A stretch of DNA of 64,000 bases from Alteribacillus sp041949975 (GTDB taxonomy: Bacteria; Bacillota; Bacilli; Bacillales; Marinococcaceae): NCBI RefSeq assembly GCF_041949975.1, contig NZ_JBHFQG010000013.1:35591-99590 (forward strand). Direction: 5' to 3'. Position numbers and translations under genes: made by a program. Under the pieces are notes generated by a model that saw nothing but the letters and a program-made list of their open reading frames with translations, did no database searches and had not been told where the DNA came from. Shown in pieces: positions 34,901 through 43,366 of the stretch (within the stretch, counting starts at the first letter, position 1; each line of letters begins with the position of its first letter).

Positions 34901-35040
34901 TTTGTGTATTTCCGTACAGTATTACCTTGTTCTTCAGTATTGATAATAATTTCTTCTGTTATTCCTTTGAAAGCTATGAAAGGTAACTCAATATTTATTT
35001 TTAGGCCTATAAAACCAGACAAATTTTTGTCGTTTCCCAT
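34901..35040 (-). other. Short open frame overlapping the start of the AbiGi-like gene
   Basis: A 71-codon frame (34825-35040) begins MGNDKNLSGFIGLKINIELPF and runs into the AbiGi-like gene in another frame. Its codons look coding-like up to about 34880, but no ribosome site precedes it. It could be the remnant of a small partner gene. Confidence 0.25.
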
Positions 35041-35140
35041 GTGACGGCGAAATTATTACGTTTATCATGTTAGGAACTGATTTTGTTAAGCCTGAACAAT
35101 ATTAATTCCACTCTGAAAAAATTACATAAAGTGGCTGATC

Positions 35141-35780
35141 TTATTTTCTGCTCCATTCCCACACTTTATCTGTCACTTCTTTATCGTTTGCGTAAGAGGG
35201 GTAAACCTCGGTGCCGGTAATTTGTTTTATATTTTCGATGAAGCCAGGGTTTTTTGGCGCTGGTTTCATGATTTCTAATTTATGATTAAAAAGCTTGCCT
35301 GTCGTGTGCTTGAATTGATCAGAGGTGCATATCTCAAAATAGTTATCCGCCATGTACGCAGTTGGAGGGAAAAATAGGTTCTGCACCCATGCAATAGGCG
35401 GTAGCGGGGCTTTACCTTTTTAATTGTTTGCTTTGACATTTTTGCTTCATTAATCTGCAGGGCATTTACCTTTATCCCGAATTCTTCCAGTTCATCTGCG
35501 AAAGTAAAGGTGAGCATTAACAGTGCCATTTTAGATTGGCAGTACATCTTATACACACTAAATTTGGCACTACGTTTGTAAGCCCCCTCCAAATGGTCCA
35601 GCTCTACTTTTCGTTTAGGGTCAAATTGCTGCCGGCATGAAGAATTCTAGCGTCTTAAGAATGTTTTAAAGCATCGACTAATAAGGATGTCATTAAAAAA
35701 GGGCCGGCCACATTCGTAGCAAACGTCAACTCGATATTATCCTTGTTGTCCAAGATCTCTAAGGGGCTTTAGAGATTCTT
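35141..35780 (-). pseudogene. Decayed short-chain dehydrogenase (SDR) gene
   Basis: From high to low coordinates the frames give NIELTFATNVAGPFLMTSLLVDALK (about 35690-35760), YKRSAKFSVYKMYCQSKMALLMLTFTFADEL (35480-35585, with the Y..K active-site pattern altered to Y-x3-Q-S-K), and a C-terminal part AYMADNYFEICTSDQFKHTTGK (35141-35386). They are separated by at least two frameshifts and a stop. The N-terminal cofactor-binding Gly motif is absent. Confidence 0.7.
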
Positions 35781-35962
35781 TCCTATAAATTTTACACAAA
35801 ATCCTTCATTTCATGACCGAAAAGAGGTAATAAACGTAAAATAAATGAGGGGAGAAATGGGGGAAAAATAAAAGTAGACTCTATTTCTATTATTCTACCT
35901 GCTATCATATAATAAAAGCTGGGAACAAACTCATAAAAACATTAAAAAAGGAGGAAAGGATC

Positions 35963-36316
35963 ATGGGCTTTTTCAGTAAAGGAGATAATAGAAAAAAGCA
36001 CACAGAGGAAGCGCAGCAGTTTTTGTTTGAGGGAGAGGAGCTTGAAGGCACGTACGGACTAATGGTGGATTTTGTTGCTTTCACCTCCCATCGTCTGCTG
36101 TTTGTTGATCGTTCTGTACTGTCTAAGTCGAAATCGGTAGTTGTTAGTATTCCTTATAACAAAATAGAAGAAATTGCGATTGAAAAAACAGGGTTACTGT
36201 CCTTTTCTAACAATATCGAAATTACGATTAAGAAAGAAACACATTCATTAAACTTCTTAAAAGACACAGACGTGATGGGAATTTACCGCGATCTATCAAA
36301 AAGAATTTGTCAATAG
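35963..36316 (+). CDS. Bacterial PH-domain protein (bPH_1 family)
   Basis: 117 residues forming one bacterial pleckstrin-homology-like domain: EEAQQFLFEGEELEGTYGLMVDFVAFTSHRLLFVD, the SIPYNKIEEIAIEKTG strand, and a C-terminal helix. Proteins of this family are short, cytosolic and uncharacterised. It has a strong AAAGGAGG ribosome site and is followed 25 bases later by a lipoprotein gene. Confidence 0.88.
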   Translation: MGFFSKGDNRKKHTEEAQQFLFEGEELEGTYGLMVDFVAFTSHRLLFVDRSVLSKSKSVVVSIPYNKIEEIAIEKTGLLSFSNNIEITIKKETHSLNFLKDTDVMGIYRDLSKRICQ

Positions 36317-36341
36317 AGTAATCTATCTGGGGGTCTGTTTT

Positions 36342-37000
36342 ATGAAACATTTAAAATCAACTTTTTTCTTATTGATCGGTTTAAAGTTGTATTAGCAGCA
36401 TGCGGAGGTCAGGAAGAACCAACAGAGTCAGAAGAAGATACAGCTGCAGCAGAAGCAGACGAGGAGGAAACGGAAGAGACAACATCTGAAGCAGAAGTCG
36501 ACGAAGAAGAGTCCGTTGAAGTGGATAAAGGCCTTATAAACGTAGAGGTTACGTTGCCAGCTTCCTTTTTAGAAGAACAGGATGTCGACCAGGTTACAGA
36601 GGACGCGAAAGAAGCCGGCGTAAGTGAAGTGACAGAAAATGAAGATGGTTCAATTACTTATAAAATGTCCAAATCCACACATAAAGAAATGATGGATGAA
36701 ATGGAAGAGGAGTTGAATGATACGATTGAAGAAGTGAAAAACAGCGACGATTATGTCTCTATTGAAGATGTAACCACAGATCAATCGTTCTCTGAATTTA
36801 CTTTAATCGTCGATCGAGAAGCATATGAGAACAGCTTTGATGGCTTTGCCGCATTGGGGCTTGGGATATCGGGAATGTATTATCAGTTGTTTGATGGAGC
36901 CAGCCCCGCGGACTATGAAGTAAGCATACATGTAGAAGATGCCGAGACAGAAGAAGTTTTCGATACGATCGTTTACCCTGATGCATTTGAAGAAGAGTAA
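36342..37000 (+). pseudogene. Acidic lipoprotein gene with a frameshift in the signal peptide
   Basis: ATG 36342 starts MKHLKSTFFLLIGL, a typical lipoprotein signal, but the frame then stops. The lipobox LAACGG (Cys codon at 36401) is in the next frame and continues open to 37000. After the Cys comes a Glu-rich linker (about 40 residues), then a folded part with VEVTLPASFLEE..., and YTVDREAYENSFDGF-like strands. Adding or removing one base restores a 218-residue lipoprotein. The mature family is unknown to me. Confidence 0.75.
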
Positions 37001-37024
37001 TAATGAGCCGTGTCGGACTAAACG

Positions 37025-37063
37025 GGACTGCTTCAATAGATAAGCAGTCCTTGTTGTTTTTCT
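37025..37063 (+). terminator. Terminator between the lipoprotein gene and tatC
   Basis: GGACTGCTT (37025-37033) and AAGCAGTCC (37042-37050) pair perfectly, followed by a T-rich tract. Confidence 0.85.
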
Positions 37064-37064
37064 A

Positions 37065-37793
37065 TTAATAATTTAAGTTCCAGTCCTCTTGTTTAAGCTT
37101 TTTACGATAGACGAAAGCCGATATGGTAATGCTGATTTCAAATAAAACGATTAAACAAGCGAGAACTAATATATCAGATAAGAAATCTGGCGGTGTCAGT
37201 ACAACCGACATAATCGTAATAATAAAATAACAGATTTTCCTTGATTTTTTCAGCCGTGCCGGATTCAATATTCCAAGTGCGGTAAGAAATAAGACGACAA
37301 TAGGCATTTCAAATAAAAATCCGAAAGGGAGCGTCATTTGAAAAAGAAAATTGAAATATTTTTCTGTCGTGTAAAATGTTTGGAAAGCTTCATTAGATAT
37401 TTCCTGTAAAAAACTTAGGACAGTTGGAAAAACAATCGTATAACCAAAGCTGATCCCGATGATGAATAATAAAAACAATGGAGGAATTAACATGAGCGTT
37501 GCTTTTTGCTGTTTTGGTTCTAAAGCTGGAAGGACAAACCGCCATGTATGATAAGCAGCTACAGGAATGGTTAAGCCAATAGCAGCAATACCAGCAATTT
37601 TAAAGTAAACCCATAGTATATCAGCCGGACCTAATAACGCCAGTTCGGTGTTCAAATCTTTTACAAGCCACTGATAAATATGGTCCACAAATATAAATCC
37701 CAGCGCGAAAAATGCTAAAAAACTCACACCTACGATCAGGATCCGCTTTCTTAATTCATCCAGGTGTTCTACTACTTCTACTTCTTGTGCCAT
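37065..37793 (-). CDS. tatC: Twin-arginine translocase subunit TatC
   Basis: 242-residue membrane protein with six helices, the receptor for twin-arginine signal peptides. Family marks: an N-terminal EHLDELRKRI segment, the conserved acidic residue in the first cytosolic loop region (FGYTIVFPTVLSFL), and MPIVVLFL. It lies downstream of tatA and the phosphatase gene on the same strand, but a terminator and a repeat lie in the 210-base gap. It matches TatCd/TatCy of Bacillus, dedicated to one or a few substrates. Confidence 0.95.
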   Translation of the reverse strand: MAQEVEVVEHLDELRKRILIVGVSFLAFFALGFIFVDHIYQWLVKDLNTELALLGPADILWVYFKIAGIAAIGLTIPVAAYHTWRFVLPALEPKQQKATLMLIPPLFLLFIIGISFGYTIVFPTVLSFLQEISNEAFQTFYTTEKYFNFLFQMTLPFGFLFEMPIVVLFLTALGILNPARLKKSRKICYFIITIMSVVLTPPDFLSDILVLACLIVLFEISITISAFVYRKKLKQEDWNLNY

Positions 37794-37865
37794 ATTTCTC
37801 TACTCCTTTCTATTTTGAAAGTGAGAGGGATGAATATCGTTCAACGGGTTAATCACGAAATTGTT

Positions 37866-37911
37866 ATTGGAAAAACTCGGCTTGCCGCCGAGTCCTTATG
37901 GCGGAAGTCGT
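37866..37911 (+). repeat. Dispersed hairpin repeat, copy 2
   Basis: Matches 4012-4056 on the opposite strand. Here the first arm pair is perfect (ACTCGGC/GCCGAGT) and overlaps the second (CCGCC/GGCGG), giving two mutually exclusive stems. It lies between tatC and tatA. Confidence 0.78.
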
Positions 37912-37961
37912 AGTTTTACTTATACTTTTATCCTTTAACAAAGTTAAACTTTCCTAAAGTT

Positions 37962-37995
37962 AAAAAGAAGAAAAGAGGGTGTCCTCTTTTCTCCC
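37962..37995 (-). terminator. Terminator after tatA
   Basis: GAAAAGAGG and CCTCTTTTC arms, followed on the minus strand by TTCTTTTT. Lies nine bases after the tatA stop; tatC must therefore be read through or have its own promoter. Confidence 0.75.
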
Positions 37996-38003
37996 GATTT
38001 TGG

Positions 38004-38189
38004 TTACTCTTTCTTATCTTTTGTTTCCGAGTCATCTGAAGAGACGAGATCTTTTGTGGCGGATTTGAATTCTTTCAGTGTGTTTCCAAATGCTCGTCCG
38101 ATTTCAGGAAGCTTAGATGGACCAAAGATGATTAAAGCAATGATTAATATTAAGATTAAACCTGGAACTCCTATGTTAAATGGCATCAT
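38004..38189 (-). CDS. tatA: Twin-arginine translocase subunit TatA
   Basis: 61 residues: a single N-terminal helix (GVPGLILILIIALIIF), the conserved FGPSKLPEIGRAFG amphipathic-helix motif, and a charged tail ending ETKDKKE. It forms the translocation pore with TatC. It lies 15 bases after the stop of the phosphatase gene, in the same orientation, so phoX-tatA is an operon. Confidence 0.95.
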   Translation of the reverse strand: MMPFNIGVPGLILILIIALIIFGPSKLPEIGRAFGNTLKEFKSATKDLVSSDDSETKDKKE

Positions 38190-38204
38190 ACATTCTCCTT
38201 TTGC

Positions 38205-39839
38205 TTAAAAGCCTGTAATGGCGACCACAGCTGGGCGGGGCATCGAATCTCCATAGCGGTGCGGCCACATACTTGTTGGATTGGAACGATCCTCCGTTTC
38301 TTCACCAGGGTGCTGAACCGAAAGAAATAATGTTTTTTCATCTGGGGTAAAAGATGGACCAGTCAATTCCGCTTCGACAGGGGCAGAACCAAATTGGTAT
38401 GCAACTCCTTCATCCTGTCCCTGAGTTGGAATGACGAAGACCCCGTTATTACCGAATGGTTCCCAAATAGTAGAATTCAGCTTGCTGCTTGAAATATCGG
38501 TTACTGTCCAAAGGTTTCCGTCCTCATCAAATGTCAGATTATCCGGTGCGCTGAAACCACTCTGGGTTCCACCTGCAGCAAAAATAGAAAATTGGAATTC
38601 AAGCGAGCCGTGGTCATCCTCTTTTTCAAAAAATCTCGTAATGTGTCCATGCATATTTCCATGCGTTTGATTGTTCGTATGAGCGACGAAAATGGTTCCA
38701 TCAAACGGACTGATTTCTACGTCTTCCGGGCGGTCGGTTGGAGTCCCGCCAACAAGAATAGCTGCGTCATGGCAGTTCACGAGCACGTCCGCCTGGGTTT
38801 GGAACTTATCCAGTGCGTCTTTGTCATCTTCTGCTGCTTTTTTGACCTCATCTATGGTGAGAGGTACCCAGGCACCTTCACTGAAATTGGCTACATACAG
38901 CGTTCCTTTTTCGAGAAGTTTCGCATTCTTTTTCCCTGCGTTCGGATCATATTTCCCTTCACTGATGAACTTGTATACACACGCATCTTCTTTATCATCC
39001 CCCATGTATACAACGATGCGGTTATCTTTAGCAAGGCCCATACAGGCATTTTCATGATGGAAACGACCTAGAGCGGTATGTTTATGAACTTGAAAGTTTT
39101 CATCAAATGGGTCAACTTCCACGACCCATCCATAATGAGTTTCATCCAGGTCAGCGGCTTCTGAAGTATCCTCGTAGTTTTCTTCACAAGACAGCACCGT
39201 GTTCCAAAGTGTTTTTCCGCCAGAACAATTTGCGAAGGTTCCTTGAACTTTCGAAGCACCCCCGACAGCTTTTGAACCTTTCGCAGGACCGGTAAGAGAA
39301 ATAGAAGTTAAGCCTGTTACGCGGCGCGCATAATTAGAGGACGTATCCATTTCCCATCCGTTCTCACCGTTTACTACTTCAATAATAGAGCCGCCTTGGT
39401 TGTAGAGAAGTTTTTCTATTTGTGCTTTTGAGTAATTCTCTTCTATTTTTTTACCAAATACGAACTGATCATCAACATACTCATGGTTGACCCATAATAG
39501 TCCGCGTTCTTCTTCACTGTCTTCCATAGGGAAAAATAAAGTGAAATCATTGTTAAATCCAAAAGTATCCCCTTTTGAATTAATTTTGTCTTCATAAGCT
39601 GCCACTACCTTGTAGGAATAGCCCTTAGGTAAAATAAGATCATCTTTGTTCGTCGGTTCGATCGGCCTAAACTTCAATGGCCCCATCTTGGGAGCTTTTT
39701 TATTCGGTTTGTGGAAAGCGCCTTGTTTGGCATTTACTTTATCTGCGATTCCGTCTAATCCGGTACTGGCAGCCGCTAAAGCTACTGTACCCGTACCCAT
39801 GTATTGGAGAAATTTTTTTCGGTTCATCTTGGGTGACAA
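38205..39839 (-). CDS. PhoX-type alkaline phosphatase (DUF839), exported by Tat
   Basis: Calcium/iron-dependent secreted phosphatase, 544 residues. The N-terminus reads MNRKKFLQYMGTGTVALAAASTG, a Tat-like signal peptide with Arg-Lys in place of the twin Arg. The body has the PhoX repeats: GLLWVNHEYVDDQF, ENYEDTSEAADLDETHYGWVVEVDPF, GRFHHENA, VVYMGDDKEDACVYKF, CHDAAILVGGTP and TFDEDGNLWTVTD. Start uncertain: TTG 39839 or ATG 39827. Neighbouring tatA and tatC probably serve it. PhoX genes are typically phosphate-starvation induced. Confidence 0.92.
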   Translation of the reverse strand: MSPKMNRKKFLQYMGTGTVALAAASTGLDGIADKVNAKQGAFHKPNKKAPKMGPLKFRPIEPTNKDDLILPKGYSYKVVAAYEDKINSKGDTFGFNNDFTLFFPMEDSEEERGLLWVNHEYVDDQFVFGKKIEENYSKAQIEKLLYNQGGSIIEVVNGENGWEMDTSSNYARRVTGLTSISLTGPAKGSKAVGGASKVQGTFANCSGGKTLWNTVLSCEENYEDTSEAADLDETHYGWVVEVDPFDENFQVHKHTALGRFHHENACMGLAKDNRIVVYMGDDKEDACVYKFISEGKYDPNAGKKNAKLLEKGTLYVANFSEGAWVPLTIDEVKKAAEDDKDALDKFQTQADVLVNCHDAAILVGGTPTDRPEDVEISPFDGTIFVAHTNNQTHGNMHGHITRFFEKEDDHGSLEFQFSIFAAGGTQSGFSAPDNLTFDEDGNLWTVTDISSSKLNSTIWEPFGNNGVFVIPTQGQDEGVAYQFGSAPVEAELTGPSFTPDEKTLFLSVQHPGEETEDRSNPTSMWPHRYGDSMPRPAVVAITGF

Positions 39840-40153
39840 CCTTTCCCACTCCCTTGTCCTATGTTTTTATCTTACAATTTCTATCATAAAGTGAGCTTGT
39901 TAAGTTAATATTGATTAATTTTAAAATTATATTGGAATAAGATAAGATAGTCCCTTTCTCCTTAGTACAGGGATGAATAGGAGGGAAAATAGTTCTAAAA
40001 TATATAATAATTGATCAAAATGGATGATCAATTTCAATAAAACTAGACAAAAGTCCCTCTGAGTCATTTTTAAATGTAAATAATTTATAAGTATTCATTA
40101 ATATATTTACAACCGTATTACATTGTGGGAAGAAGGCTGAGAAGATTGACTAT
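39840..40153. other. Divergent promoter region of phoX and the phospholipase-like gene
   Basis: AT-rich. On the phoX side a TTAACTTAACA repeat at about 39898-39910 (minus strand) faintly resembles PhoP boxes, but spacing does not match the usual eleven-base period. No gene is visible. Confidence 0.35.
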
Positions 40154-40180
40154 ACAAGGCACTTCAACGAACATATAGTA
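40154..40180 (+). promoter_or_regulatory. Sigma-K-like sporulation promoter of the phospholipase-like gene
   Basis: AC at 40154-40155, then exactly 16 bases, then CATATAGTA at 40172-40180, which matches the sigma-K consensus (AC, N16-17, CATANNNTA). The gene starts 59 bases further on. A sigma-E reading of the -10 box is also possible. Confidence 0.6.
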
Positions 40181-40238
40181 TTTATAAGATAATGCCGTTT
40201 TGTCATTATTTATTTGGATAATTGAGGTGGTGAAAAGG

Positions 40239-40529
40239 ATGTCACGGTATGGTGAGAGAAAAAGAGGGGGACTCGGGTTTTGTATCTTCCCGGGGTACAA
40301 ATGGTGCGGTCCGGGCTGCAATGGACCAGGTGTTCCTATTAATGCGGTAGATGCAGCTTGCAGAGCACATGATTTATGCTATCGAAGAACAAGAGATTAT
40401 TGTGCTTGTGATCAACGATTCATTCGCCGGCTGAAGTTTCTTGAAAACCCTCACACTCAAGAAGGGCGACATGCTAGAATGATTCTTCAATACATGAAAA
40501 TACAACGTTTTTTTAATTGTTCCTTTTAA
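40239..40529 (+). CDS. Phospholipase A2-like mini-protein with HDxCY active site
   Basis: 96 residues with eight cysteines. It contains the two hallmarks of secreted and parvovirus-type phospholipase A2: a calcium-loop-like WCGPGCNGPG (22-31) and the catalytic helix CRAHDLCY (41-48, His44-Asp45). C23 and C47 are placed like the conserved disulfide. There is no signal peptide. I chose ATG 40239, after GAGGTGG, over the longer frame from 40200. A sigma-K-like promoter and the convergent SpoVAF-like gene suggest a spore-coat or germination lipase. The function is inferred from motifs only. Confidence 0.8.
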   Translation: MSRYGERKRGGLGFCIFPGYKWCGPGCNGPGVPINAVDAACRAHDLCYRRTRDYCACDQRFIRRLKFLENPHTQEGRHARMILQYMKIQRFFNCSF

Positions 40530-40559
40530 TTTACTATTATTAACTTTCATTTTTTTGTG

Positions 40560-40578
40560 AAGGGGGAGGTTCCCCCTT
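40560..40578. terminator. Hairpin between convergent phospholipase-like and SpoVAF-like genes
   Basis: AAGGGGG and CCCCCTT arms around a five-base loop; the T run precedes rather than follows the stem, so termination strength is doubtful. Confidence 0.45.
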
Positions 40579-40590
40579 ATCAATAAACGT

Positions 40591-42054
40591 TTAGCGATCT
40601 GGATCTTTTGGATGGGTAACAACAGGACGGTGTTTATTTAAAGGAATAGGCGGTCTCATTAATGCATCTCTTAACTCTTCAAACGAAAATGGTATAAACG
40701 GCCATAGGTAAGGGATGTTAAATGATTTTAATCGAATAAGGAAAAGAACCCAAAGCAGGCATCCAACCATATATCCAGCAGCGCCAAAAGTAGCTGTAAT
40801 AAAAAGGAGGACTAGCCTGTATAACCGGTTTGCAAGGCCTAATTCGTAAGTCGGCGTAGAAAACGTACCGATCGCAACGACAGAAAGATACAAGATAACT
40901 TCGTTCGAAAGAAGGCCAACCGTGACAGCGATCTCCCCAATTATGACTGCCGCAACCAGACCTAAGGCAGTCCCCATAGAGCTTGGCGTATGAATCGTCG
41001 CCATACGAAGCATATCTATGCCAATTTCAATAATAATTAATTGGGCCAATAGCGGTATAGTACCCGGTTCTTTAAGCCCGATAAAGCTTAGTTCATCCGG
41101 AAGTAAATGCGAGTTATCAGCGAATAAAAACCAAAGCGGTAATAAAAAAATAGCCAGCATTATGGATAAAAAACGTACATAGCGAAAGTAGGTGCCAACA
41201 ACCGGTCTTTGTCGGTATTCTTCCATATGCTGTAAATGATGCCAAAATGTGGTCGGTGTAATTAGAACGCTCGGGGAACCATCGATTATCAACATAACGT
41301 GTCCTTCATACAAATAAGCAGCCGCAGTATCCGGACGTTCTGTGTAACGGACGGTGGGATATGGGTTCCAGTGGCGTCCGCAAATAAATTCTTCCACTGT
41401 TTTTTCCCCCATAGGCAGGCCGTCTGTGTCAATTTCTTTTAACGAGTTTTTTATTTGTTTAATCATTCTCGGGTTAGCAATATCTTTAATGTAAGAAATA
41501 CAAATATCTGTTTTAGAACGTCTGCCAACCGACATATATTCCATTCGAAGAGAAGGGTCTCGAACTCTGCGCCGGGTTAGCGCGGTGTTGAAAATGATGG
41601 TTTCTACAAACCCATCACGCGGTCCCCGGGTTACACGTTCCAAATCTGGTTCTTCTGGAGATCGTGCCGGATACGTTCTGGCATCAATAATAATGATTTT
41701 GTCGATACCATCAACGACCAGAGCAGCAGCACCGCTTAATACCCAGAAAACGGCTTTATCTAAATCATCTTCTTTATCTAATTCAATGTAAGGAAGATGG
41801 GTTTTCATCAGCTTTGATAACGGATCCGGTTCTAGTTGTTCTGGTTCGAGCCTTGAAAGAAATTTCATCAAGTAATGAAGAATTTCGTCTTTTGCAAAAC
41901 CGTCAATTAAAAATAATCCTACGTCTCTTCCAGCATAATGTAAATCAAGATGAACAACGTCAAAACTTTCTCCGACGCCCAGTTCTTTTTTCAAATAGTC
42001 AATGTTATGTGTAAAGTTTTTAAAAACTGGAGTGGTTCTTTCATTTTCTTCCAC
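40591..42054 (-). CDS. spoVAF: GerA-family membrane protein, SpoVAF-like
   Basis: 487 residues. The soluble N-terminal half includes ELGVGESFDVVHLDLHYAGRDVGLFLIDGF and GRHWNPYPTVRYTERPDTAAAYLYEGHVMLIIDGSP, followed by about five membrane helices. These features suit SpoVAF better than receptor A subunits: no GerB or GerC genes follow, unlike the operon at 0.3-4 kb. In B. subtilis SpoVAF amplifies germination from within the spoVA operon; here it stands alone, convergent with the phospholipase-like gene. Assignment to SpoVAF rather than another GerA type is moderately sure. Confidence 0.82.
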   Translation of the reverse strand: MEENERTTPVFKNFTHNIDYLKKELGVGESFDVVHLDLHYAGRDVGLFLIDGFAKDEILHYLMKFLSRLEPEQLEPDPLSKLMKTHLPYIELDKEDDLDKAVFWVLSGAAALVVDGIDKIIIIDARTYPARSPEEPDLERVTRGPRDGFVETIIFNTALTRRRVRDPSLRMEYMSVGRRSKTDICISYIKDIANPRMIKQIKNSLKEIDTDGLPMGEKTVEEFICGRHWNPYPTVRYTERPDTAAAYLYEGHVMLIIDGSPSVLITPTTFWHHLQHMEEYRQRPVVGTYFRYVRFLSIMLAIFLLPLWFLFADNSHLLPDELSFIGLKEPGTIPLLAQLIIIEIGIDMLRMATIHTPSSMGTALGLVAAVIIGEIAVTVGLLSNEVILYLSVVAIGTFSTPTYELGLANRLYRLVLLFITATFGAAGYMVGCLLWVLFLIRLKSFNIPYLWPFIPFSFEELRDALMRPPIPLNKHRPVVTHPKDPDR

Positions 42055-42099
42055 CTATGAACACCGTCCTTTGTTCGCTACAGTCTTTTACCTTAGTCC

Positions 42100-43326
42100 C
42101 TACGGTTCAAAAACCACTTTCATTGTGTTTTGCTTTTTCTTATTCGACGCAGCAGCAATCGCTTCCCGGTAACGTTCCAAGGGATAATAATGGGTGATAA
42201 GCGGGGCAAGATTAACTTTTTTTTGTTCTATTAAATCTACCGCAATCTGTAACGTTCTTTTGTGATTTCCTTGATACACATCCATACCGTAAGCGAAGCT
42301 TCCTTTGATTTCTAGTTCATTCAGCCAGATCATCGTCATATCAAGATTGTCCACAAAGCTTGCTAATCCTAATAGAACAACTTTTCCTCCTTTTTTGGCA
42401 AAACGAAGAGCATCATGTAAACTTTTCCTATTACCTACACATTCGTAGACAATATCAGCCCCGCCGTGGACAATAGGCTCACCGAATACAGGGTATAATA
42501 CATTTGCATGGAAAGATTTAGCCACTTCAGAAATATACTCCTGTTGTCTTGATAAAAAGAAGACTTGATCGGCTCCAAACTCTTTTGCTAATTTTGCTTG
42601 AAAAGGATATTTGACTAAAACGACCACTTTGCAAGAAACATCTAATGACCGAATGGCAGCGATAACACAAATGCCAATAACACCGGAACCTATCACAAAT
42701 ACTGTATCTGTGTCTTTTGGAGGATTTTGTAAAACTGTATGTAAAGCACAGCTGAACGGTTCAACAAGAACACCATTTTTATCATCGACATTTTTAGGAA
42801 GTTTAATGATTTGACTTTCATGAGCTACAACGGTATTTCCCCAGCTTCCACCAGTGTCTTTGCATGTACCAGTGAGTAATCCAGGAGAAATAGAGCCATT
42901 ACTCATATTTTGACAAAGGTTAAAGTTACCCTGATTACATTCTCTGCAAAGGGGGGTGATTCCCCTTGCTTTACAAGATAAAATAGGATCAATAACTACT
43001 CGCTCCCCTGTGGAAACCTGTTCTACTTTGCTTCCAACTTTAGAGATAGTACCTGCTATTTCATGTCCTATTGTAAACGGAAAGGAAATAAACGGAGAGG
43101 TGGCAGGACTGTCTTTTAGAGAAATTAAATTTAAATCACTTCCACAAATACCACCATATTTAACTTTTACCTCAACCCATTCATCAGTAGGAAGCTCTGG
43201 TTTTTTTACTTCTCTTAATTGAACACATGTGAAAGGTCCATTAACATAAAGCGATGGATTCATTTTTCCCATCGCTTTACTTACGGCATATTTCGGTAAG
43301 TTTAAATCAAATTGTATAGCTTTCAT
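42100..43326 (-). CDS. Zinc-dependent MDR dehydrogenase (threonine/sorbitol dehydrogenase-like)
   Basis: 408-residue dehydrogenase. Catalytic zinc ligands: GGICGSDLNL and FTIGHEIAG. The structural zinc region, with four Cys, is spread out (CKARGITPLCRECNQGNFNLC), and the coenzyme motif is GSGVIGICV. It carries an extra N-terminal 40 residues compared with typical 350-residue members. Forty bases downstream of the class II aldolase-like gene, so the two form an operon. The substrate could be a sugar alcohol or a glycolipid head-group precursor; this is inference. Confidence 0.88.
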   Translation of the reverse strand: MKAIQFDLNLPKYAVSKAMGKMNPSLYVNGPFTCVQLREVKKPELPTDEWVEVKVKYGGICGSDLNLISLKDSPATSPFISFPFTIGHEIAGTISKVGSKVEQVSTGERVVIDPILSCKARGITPLCRECNQGNFNLCQNMSNGSISPGLLTGTCKDTGGSWGNTVVAHESQIIKLPKNVDDKNGVLVEPFSCALHTVLQNPPKDTDTVFVIGSGVIGICVIAAIRSLDVSCKVVVLVKYPFQAKLAKEFGADQVFFLSRQQEYISEVAKSFHANVLYPVFGEPIVHGGADIVYECVGNRKSLHDALRFAKKGGKVVLLGLASFVDNLDMTMIWLNELEIKGSFAYGMDVYQGNHKRTLQIAVDLIEQKKVNLAPLITHYYPLERYREAIAAASNKKKQNTMKVVFEP

Positions 43327-43366
43327 TTATAACTGCTCACTTTCTTGTATTTTTTCTTGTTTATTG

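Noticed and set aside
36798..37036. Minus-strand frames opposite the lipoprotein gene
   Set aside because: No ribosome site; they cross a terminator and oppose a better-supported frame.
38592..39071. 159-codon frame antisense to the PhoX gene
   Set aside because: The PhoX reading frame has many conserved blocks; this is a shadow.
39898..39910. PhoP boxes upstream of phoX
   Set aside because: TTAACTTAACA has the wrong repeat period for a PhoP site; not enough to call.
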